From the NCBI RefSeq assembly GCF_001428435.1, contig NZ_LMSO01000001.1, positions 1,406,653 to 1,470,652 of the forward strand: 64,000 bases of DNA, written 5' to 3'. The translations under genes were made by a program, and so were the position numbers. Below are positions 59,581 to 64,000 of the stretch, piece by piece. The stretch comes from Arthrobacter sp. Soil782 (GTDB lineage Bacteria > Actinomycetota > Actinomycetes > Actinomycetales > Micrococcaceae). The notes below the pieces were generated by a model. The model had not been told where the DNA came from. It did no database searches and saw only the letters and a program-made list of their open reading frames with translations. The number at the start of each line of letters is the position of its first letter. The stretch's first letter is position 1.

Positions 59581-60102
59581 CTACTGGCTGGAGTCGCGGA
59601 GTGTTCCCGTTGAGGGCTCACCGCCGGCACTGCCGACGAGGCAGATCACCGACCGGCCGCCGTCGTCAGTCCATTCCGACTCGACCGGGTAAAAGTACTG
59701 GAGTGCCAGGGCGGACGCGTCATACTCCACGCCGACGAAGGCAGCGAATTCACCGCGGCAGAACTCCTGCGCCTGAGCGTCCGCTTCGCCGAGCCCGGGA
59801 TAAACGCCTGCATCCAGCTCGGTTGTCGCGAATACTTCGAACGCGTGAGGTTCTTCGCAGGGAATTATCTGAATGTCCGGCTCCGCTGCGGTGCCGGAAT
59901 CGGTCATGCACTGACCCTCTTGCAGGTCGTTCGCCGTGACGCTCGAGGCCTTCTGCGCCTCCGCTGCTTCGCTGCTCGCTGGCGCCGGCGGCTCGGAAGG
60001 TGAGGTGCCGTCGTCGTTCCCGGCCGTGCATCCGGTCGCTACTGCAGCTGCTGCTATCAGGGCAGCGGGCAGGAGAATTCGCCGGAGGGCGGCAGTCGTC
60101 AT
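59581..60102 (-). CDS. Septum-formation-domain lipoprotein
   Basis: A 173-residue lipoprotein: signal with lipobox ATGC (Cys25), Ser/Pro/Ala/Glu linker, then a domain with GQCMTDSG, IIPCEEPHAFEVFATTELDAG, EFCRGEFAAFVGVEYDASAL and TGTLRDSSQ, which matches the Septum_form domain (PF13845-like) in actinobacteria. Four Cys suggest two disulfides. Start MTTAALRRILL after AAGGAGC. Its role in septation is only suggested by the family name. Confidence 0.78.
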   Translation of the reverse strand: MTTAALRRILLPAALIAAAAVATGCTAGNDDGTSPSEPPAPASSEAAEAQKASSVTANDLQEGQCMTDSGTAAEPDIQIIPCEEPHAFEVFATTELDAGVYPGLGEADAQAQEFCRGEFAAFVGVEYDASALALQYFYPVESEWTDDGGRSVICLVGSAGGEPSTGTLRDSSQ

Positions 60103-60180
60103 TGAAATGCTCCTTGGAGTGAGACTTGGCACTTCCGGAGCCTACCCGATGGGATTCGAGGCGACTGGCAGGGCTTAAGA

Positions 60181-60216
60181 CAGTTGCACCCCGTCCATCA
60201 GGACGGGGTGCAACTG
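60181..60216. terminator. Terminator after tRNA-Ser(TGA)
   Basis: Perfect 16-base arms 60181-60196 and 60201-60216 with loop ATCA, 22 bases past the tRNA 3' end, followed on the minus strand by TCTTAAG. It also separates the septum-domain gene from upstream transcription. Confidence 0.88.
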
Positions 60217-60238
60217 GTGAGCTTGGCACGGCTCGATG

Positions 60239-60326
60239 CGGAAGGTAAGGGATTCGAACCCTTGAGACGGGGTTACCGTCCACTGGTTTTCAAGACCAGC
60301 TCCTTCGGCCGCTCGGACAACCTTCC
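60239..60326 (-). tRNA. tRNA-Ser(TGA)
   Basis: Minus strand: acceptor GGAAGGT/ACCTTCC, TGTCCGAGCGGCCGAAGG, anticodon stem-loop CTGGT-CTTGAAA-ACCAG giving TGA (UCA/UCG codons), long variable arm, T-arm AGGGTTCGAATCCCT. Third serine tRNA within 24 kb on the same strand. CCA not encoded. Confidence 0.95.
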
Positions 60327-60404
60327 ATACGGGGAATAGTGTTTCATGCAGAGCAGGCTGCACAAAACTCCAGGCAGCAGGGTGAGCTCCGGGAAAGGGA
60401 AATC

Positions 60405-61376
60405 ATGAGAGCAGTAGTGCTTCGCGAGTTCGGTGAGCCGGACGTTCTTCAGGTGGCCGATGTTGCGGCGCCCAGTCTCCAGGCCGGTGAGGTGCTGATC
60501 GACGTCGTCGCGGCCGGATTGAACCGCGCGGATGTGCAGCAGCGGTTGGGTGTCTACCCGCCGCCTCCCGGTGCCTCCGAGTATCCGGGCCTTGAGGTTT
60601 CCGGAAGGATCGCTGACCCGGGGGAGTCGGGCTTCCATCCGGGCGACGCCGTCGTCGCGCTCCTTGCGGGCGGCGGTTATGCCGAACAGGTGGCAGTCTC
60701 CGCCGGGCAGGTATTGCCCGTGCCCGCAGGCGTGGATCTCGTGGCCGCCGCCGCGCTACCCGAAGTGGCTGCGACGGTCTACTCCAACCTGGTCCTGGTT
60801 GCGGGTCTGCGCAACGGCGAAACCCTTCTCATTCACGGTGCTTCCGGGGGTATCGGGACTATGGCTATTCAGCTTGCACGCGCCCTGGGTGCCCGTACGA
60901 TCGTGACTGCCGGAACGGCCGGCAAGCTCGATTTCGCCCGGTCACTGGGCGCAGAGGTCTGCGTAAATTACCGGGAGCAGGATTTCGTTGCCGAGGTGGA
61001 CGCAGCTACCGATGGGCGCGGTGCTGACGTGATTCTCGATGTTGTTGGCGCAAAATACCTCGGCCGCAACGTTGAGGCCCTGGCGATAGGAGGCCGCCTT
61101 GTGGTCATCGGACTGCAGGGTGGTGCAAAGGCCGAGATCAACCTCGGCTCGCTCATGGGAAAGCGTGCGTCCGTCACGGGAACCACGTTGCGCTCGCGGC
61201 CTGTGGAGGAGAAGGCGTCCATTCTGGCCGGGGTACGCGAGAACGTCTGGCCGCTGATCTCCAACGGGTCCATTTCCGTGCCCGTTGACCGCACCTTTCC
61301 GCTCGCAGAAGTGGTTCAGGCGCATGAGTATTTCGACTCCGGGCAGCACACTGGAAAAGTGCTTCTGACGCTTTAG
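60405..61376 (+). CDS. NAD(P)H quinone oxidoreductase, PIG3-like
   Basis: A 323-residue zinc-free medium-chain reductase. MRAVVLREFGEPDVLQV start, NRADVQQRLGVYPPPPGASEYPGLEVSG and cofactor motif HGASGGIGTMAIQLAR (about 145-160) match the PIG3/TP53I3 quinone reductase family; GTTLRSRPVEEKASI is another family mark. Start taken at MRAVVLREF after GAAAGGGAAA. Cytoplasmic reduction of quinones, probably NADPH-linked. Confidence 0.92.
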   Translation: MRAVVLREFGEPDVLQVADVAAPSLQAGEVLIDVVAAGLNRADVQQRLGVYPPPPGASEYPGLEVSGRIADPGESGFHPGDAVVALLAGGGYAEQVAVSAGQVLPVPAGVDLVAAAALPEVAATVYSNLVLVAGLRNGETLLIHGASGGIGTMAIQLARALGARTIVTAGTAGKLDFARSLGAEVCVNYREQDFVAEVDAATDGRGADVILDVVGAKYLGRNVEALAIGGRLVVIGLQGGAKAEINLGSLMGKRASVTGTTLRSRPVEEKASILAGVRENVWPLISNGSISVPVDRTFPLAEVVQAHEYFDSGQHTGKVLLTL

Positions 61377-61497
61377 TACCGCTCATTTGGCGTGAGCGGC
61401 GAATTCGATGCCGAGCGCAGACGGGGACACTAAGGCTGCTTTGTGGATTCCGGGCGGTGTGACAAGCTTGCTTTCACCTGAATTCCAAGGAGGAACC

Positions 61498-61737
61498 ATG
61501 GCCAAGCACAGGGCAGACGGCAAGCCGGACGGCGCAACGCACGGCAAGGACGAGGAGTCCGGTCTGGAGCGTGCCGCCGAGAGTTGGGCAGAGAACCTCG
61601 CCGACCAGGTGAACGACGGCGTGAAGAATAATCCGCACGACACCGCCAATGACGGGCCTGACCCACGGACGGACACGCACTCCAGCCTCAGCGAGGGATC
61701 CAACTCCCGTGACGGCCGGGACGACCCAACACACTGA
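61498..61737 (+). CDS. Small hydrophilic protein
   Basis: A 79-residue, charged, Asp/Gly/Asn/Ser-rich protein with no hydrophobic core, probably disordered (MAKHRADGKPDGATHGKDE; NPHDTANDGPDPRTDTH). ATG after the strong AAGGAGGAACC. No family recognised. Such small hydrophilic proteins are often stress or desiccation related, but nothing here proves it. Followed by a 15-bp hairpin. Confidence 0.6.
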   Translation: MAKHRADGKPDGATHGKDEESGLERAAESWAENLADQVNDGVKNNPHDTANDGPDPRTDTHSSLSEGSNSRDGRDDPTH

Positions 61738-61752
61738 ACGTCGGAATATAGT

Positions 61753-61796
61753 GCAGATCAGGCGGGTTTGACCGGGGTTGGACCCGCCTGATCTGC
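61753..61796. terminator. Hairpin after the small hydrophilic protein
   Basis: 15-bp perfect stem (61753-61767 with 61782-61796) around a 14-base loop that itself can fold (ACCGGGGTT). No T-run follows on the plus strand, so its role as terminator is likely but not certain. Confidence 0.6.
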
Positions 61797-61842
61797 GCAA
61801 GACTCTCTGGCGCCCGCGAACTGCGCGTGGTTTGCTGGGGTG

Positions 61843-62097
61843 ATGACTGAGAACCTTCCAGAACACCTTCGTGAAGACATCGGCGCGTCCGGACCGGGCG
61901 CTGAATCCGAGGACGAGCACCTGCGTGAAGACGTCAACGTTCCGTCCGATGAGAATGATGGCGGCCCCGAATTCTCCGAAAGTCACTTCACTTCCGGGCA
62001 GCTCAACGCAGGCCAGCGTGTTCCGGGCGTGAGCCCCGGGGGCGAGTACAAGGAGGGCCGCGAGGAGGAGCTTGCGCACCGGGACGAGGCCGACTGA
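61843..62097 (+). CDS. Small acidic protein with EHLRED repeat
   Basis: An 84-residue, Glu/Asp-rich protein. LPEHLREDIGASG and DEHLREDVNVPS are an internal repeat of EHLRED; the C-terminal part is Gly/Glu-rich. No membrane segment, no recognised domain, probably disordered. ATG 61843 was preferred over a GTG one codon earlier; no clear ribosome site. Lies directly upstream of the proteasome activator gene. Confidence 0.55.
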   Translation: MTENLPEHLREDIGASGPGAESEDEHLREDVNVPSDENDGGPEFSESHFTSGQLNAGQRVPGVSPGGEYKEGREEELAHRDEAD

Positions 62098-62135
62098 CAC
62101 GCTTCGGCATACGTGCCGCATGAGAGCATGTTGCT

Positions 62136-62774
62136 ATGACCGAACAGCAGCCCGAGCACCACAACGGCACTCCCGAGCATGCGTCGAAAGAGAGCCCGGT
62201 CCTGTCCGGAGAGCTGGACGCGGGGCGTGGTCTTCCGGAACAGAACGACGACGGCGGCTCCCGCAGTGAAAAGACGCAGGGCACCAAACTGACTGAACTG
62301 GTGGACGAGCCCGCCAAGGTCATGCGCATCGGTACCATGCTCAAGCAGTTGCTCGAGGAGGTGCGCAGCGCTCCCTTGGATGACGCCGGGCGCAGCCGAC
62401 TGGCCGAAATCCATGAGCGGTCCGTGCGTGAGCTCGAGGACGGACTCGCACCGGAACTGGTCGAGGAACTGCAGCGGATCAACCTTCCGTTCACGGAAGA
62501 CTCTGTCCCAACCGATGCCGAACTGCGCGTTGCACAGGCACAGCTGGTCGGATGGCTGGAGGGTCTCTTCCACGGTATCCAAACCGCGCTCGCCGCTCAG
62601 CAGATGGCCAATCAGCAGCTGGCCGCGCAACTGCAGTTGAAGCAACTGCCGCCCGGCACCGTCATTGCCCCGGGCGTGGTGGTCGGCGATGACGGTGAAC
62701 CGAAACGTGCTCCCGGAGTGCGGCCCGGTTCCCCCCAGGTTCCGGACACCCACGGTCCGGGCCAGTACCTCTAG
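62136..62774 (+). CDS. bpa: Bacterial proteasome activator
   Basis: A 212-residue Bpa/BpaE (DUF2587) protein. Disordered N-terminus to about 45, then a helical bundle (KLTELVDEPAKVMRIGTMLK to about 175) and a flexible tail ending GPGQYL, the GQYL motif that docks on the 20S proteasome and opens its gate without ATP. Its presence implies a proteasome elsewhere in the genome. Start ATG is at the expected position for the family; followed 6 bases after the stop by a GTG gene. Confidence 0.94.
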   Translation: MTEQQPEHHNGTPEHASKESPVLSGELDAGRGLPEQNDDGGSRSEKTQGTKLTELVDEPAKVMRIGTMLKQLLEEVRSAPLDDAGRSRLAEIHERSVRELEDGLAPELVEELQRINLPFTEDSVPTDAELRVAQAQLVGWLEGLFHGIQTALAAQQMANQQLAAQLQLKQLPPGTVIAPGVVVGDDGEPKRAPGVRPGSPQVPDTHGPGQYL

Positions 62775-62780
62775 ACGCGC

Positions 62781-63239
62781 GTGGCACTTTTTGCGGCGGC
62801 CCGACAGGGCCGCAAGGATGACGCGGAGCTCGGTACGGGAGTGTGGCGGCGCGCGCATGACCGCTTTCGGCGCGGGCTTGACCGGTACCACCAGATTCTT
62901 GAGGGCGTTGAGGATGACGCCGTCTATAACGAGTTGGCGGGTTTCGCCAATCAGCTTGCCCAATTGCTGCCGCGCGTGCGCGAGTGCTGCGTCACCGCGC
63001 AGGCTCAACATCCGAGCGAGGGGCTGGACATCCCCGGGGCCCTTCTTCAGGTACACCGTGCTCTGTCCCGCGCGGGCAACGCCCTGGCAACCACAGCGGA
63101 GGCGGCCGCGATGGCCCGCCTGGACGGCGAACGGTGGGGTATCGCGTCAGCCGGACTGGAGAACGTCCGGCGCCGGGCGGAAGTAGTCGCTGAGGACGTC
63201 ATCGAAGCTGAACGCTTGCTGTCAGTTCCCGGTCAATAG
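62781..63239 (+). CDS. Helical protein of unknown function coupled to bpa
   Basis: A 152-residue, largely alpha-helical protein with basic and acidic surface (WRRAHDRFRRGLDRYHQILE, DVIEAERLLSVPGQ), two adjacent Cys (RECCVTAQ), no membrane segment and no motif I recognise. The GTG start is 6 bases after the bpa stop, so translation should be coupled. Its place makes it a candidate partner of the proteasome activator or simply a conserved neighbour. Confidence 0.65.
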   Translation: MALFAAARQGRKDDAELGTGVWRRAHDRFRRGLDRYHQILEGVEDDAVYNELAGFANQLAQLLPRVRECCVTAQAQHPSEGLDIPGALLQVHRALSRAGNALATTAEAAAMARLDGERWGIASAGLENVRRRAEVVAEDVIEAERLLSVPGQ

Positions 63240-63327
63240 CTACGTCAAGAGCAACCTGTCGGAATACTTGCCGTCGGGTGGAGGTTGCCACCATTCGACA
63301 AGAGCAAACAGTCACCGAAAGGGATAC

Positions 63328-64000
63328 ATGAGTACCTCACCAAACCTGACGTTCAACGACGGCCGCACCATTCCCCAGTTGGGTTACGGCGTGTGGCAGG
63401 TCGATGACGCAACGGCAGAGGACGTCGTCGGACGCGCTTTCAAGGCCGGCTACCGGCACATCGACACCGCGAAGATCTACGGCAATGAAGCAGGCGTGGG
63501 CCGCGCGATTGAAGCCTCGGGTCTCAGCCCCGAGGAACTGTTCATCACCACCAAGCTGTGGAACGCCGATCAGGGGTATGAGAGCACCCTCCAGGCATTC
63601 GAGGAGTCCATGCAGCGGCTGGGCCTCGAAACACTCGACCTCTACCTGATTCATTGGCTCCAGCCGAAGCAGGGCAAGTATGTGGACACGTGGAAGGCGC
63701 TCGTTGAACTGCAGAAGCGCGGCCGCGTCCATTCAATCGGTGTCTCCAACTTCACGGTCGAAGCACTGCAGGAAATCATTGACGCAACCAGCGTCGTGCC
63801 GGCAATCAACCAGGTCGAGACCCACCCGTACCTGAATCAGGCCGAACTGCGCGCCTTCGAGGCGGACAAGGGAATCCTCCACGAGTCCTGGTCCCCGCTC
63901 GGTTCCGGCAAGGGCCTGCTTGAGGATCCGGTGCTCGCCGGTATCGCAGAAAAGTTGGGCGCCACTCCGGCGCAGGTTGTGATTGCGTGGCACCTCGCAC
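63328..64000 (+). CDS. Aldo/keto reductase, 2,5-diketo-D-gluconate reductase-like (3' end outside window)
   Basis: The first 224 residues of an AKR. The TIM-barrel landmarks are GYRHIDTAKIYGNEAGVG with catalytic Asp and Tyr, LFITTKLWNADQG with the Lys, LYLIHWLQP with the His, and GVSNF plus NQVETHPYL. NADPH-dependent reduction of carbonyls is expected; AKR5-like members include 2,5-diketogluconate reductases. ATG after GAAAGGGATAC. The C-terminal part and stop lie beyond the window. Confidence 0.9.
   Translation, partial: MSTSPNLTFNDGRTIPQLGYGVWQVDDATAEDVVGRAFKAGYRHIDTAKIYGNEAGVGRAIEASGLSPEELFITTKLWNADQGYESTLQAFEESMQRLGLETLDLYLIHWLQPKQGKYVDTWKALVELQKRGRVHSIGVSNFTVEALQEIIDATSVVPAINQVETHPYLNQAELRAFEADKGILHESWSPLGSGKGLLEDPVLAGIAEKLGATPAQVVIAWHLA

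Noticed and set aside
60181-60216. Long inverted repeat next to tRNA-Ser(TGA) as an attachment site
   Set aside because: Perfect stem-loop right after the tRNA 3' end; no integrase, no repeated tRNA fragment in the window, so it is a terminator.
1-64000. Recurring GCCGTCGTCG/CGACGACGGC stretches on both strands
   Set aside because: Found in both orientations inside many genes, best explained by Asp/Val/Ala/Arg codon choice rather than a designed repeat.
1-64000. CRISPR arrays, insertion sequences, prophage, toxin-antitoxin or restriction systems
   Set aside because: Looked for across both strands; no direct-repeat array, transposase, integrase or defence gene could be supported.

Overview
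The window is GC-rich chromosomal DNA of an actinobacterium, most likely an Arthrobacter-type member of the Micrococcaceae. The evidence is a C50-carotenoid cluster in the crtE-crtB-crtI-crtYe-crtYf-crtEb order, GTP-dependent PEP carboxykinase, a bacterial proteasome activator ending in GQYL, an Lhr-Nei gene pair, frequent GTG starts and stop/start-overlapping operons. There is no rRNA, CRISPR array, insertion sequence, integrase or phage gene. The taxon is inferred from gene content only.

Left part (1-9.4 kb): a catabolic unit for an ortho-substituted benzoate, most likely anthranilate (2-aminobenzoate). It has the end of a TesB-type thioesterase, a 2-aminobenzoate-CoA ligase and a two-domain 2-aminobenzoyl-CoA monooxygenase/reductase. 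Converging on it across one long shared terminator is a five-gene LIV-type ABC importer (binding protein, livH, livM, livG, livF), a plausible uptake system for the substrate. At 9.4-15.1 kb six carotenoid genes are translationally coupled, with idi divergent from crtE; together they should make decaprenoxanthin or a close C50 relative. At 15.1-18.4 kb lie a membrane protein/XRE regulator/GT2 operon, a DUF2238-like membrane protein and a GH76-like protein.

Middle part (18.5-36 kb): an SDR and a glutaryl-CoA-dehydrogenase-like acyl-CoA dehydrogenase, a decayed cytochrome P450, a quinone oxidoreductase-like protein, an overlapping DedA / acidic-tailed membrane protein pair, an RluA-type pseudouridine synthase, a large polytopic membrane protein, Nei2 and Lhr (DNA repair), a DUF4232 lipoprotein, a YcnI-type copper protein with a small membrane partner, RlmH and a SnoaL-like protein.

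Right part (36-64 kb): mostly housekeeping genes with four minus-strand tRNA genes (Ser-CGA, Arg-ACG, Ser-GCT, Ser-TGA), each followed by a strong hairpin. Genes include a DJ-1/PfpI protein, a PPOX-fold protein, tadA, upp, a Cys-rich leader peptide before an orphan winged-helix regulator, a SixA-like phosphatase, a flavin disulfide reductase-like enzyme, pckG, phosphomannomutase, a RecQ-like helicase with a phosphoribosyltransferase-like tail, a prolyl oligopeptidase, a UvrA2-like ABC protein, an FAD/NAD(P)-binding protein, a secreted nuclease/5'-nucleotidase of 1491 aa, a septum-formation-domain lipoprotein, a PIG3-like oxidoreductase, two small acidic proteins, Bpa with a coupled unknown gene, and an aldo/keto reductase cut by the window end.

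Most features are ordinary. The best targets for a second look are the Cys-rich leader peptide, the Bpa-coupled unknown gene, the RecQ fusion, the tandem dyads at the copper genes, the P450 remnant, and a recurring -10 box placed 6-8 bases before start codons that points to leaderless transcription.
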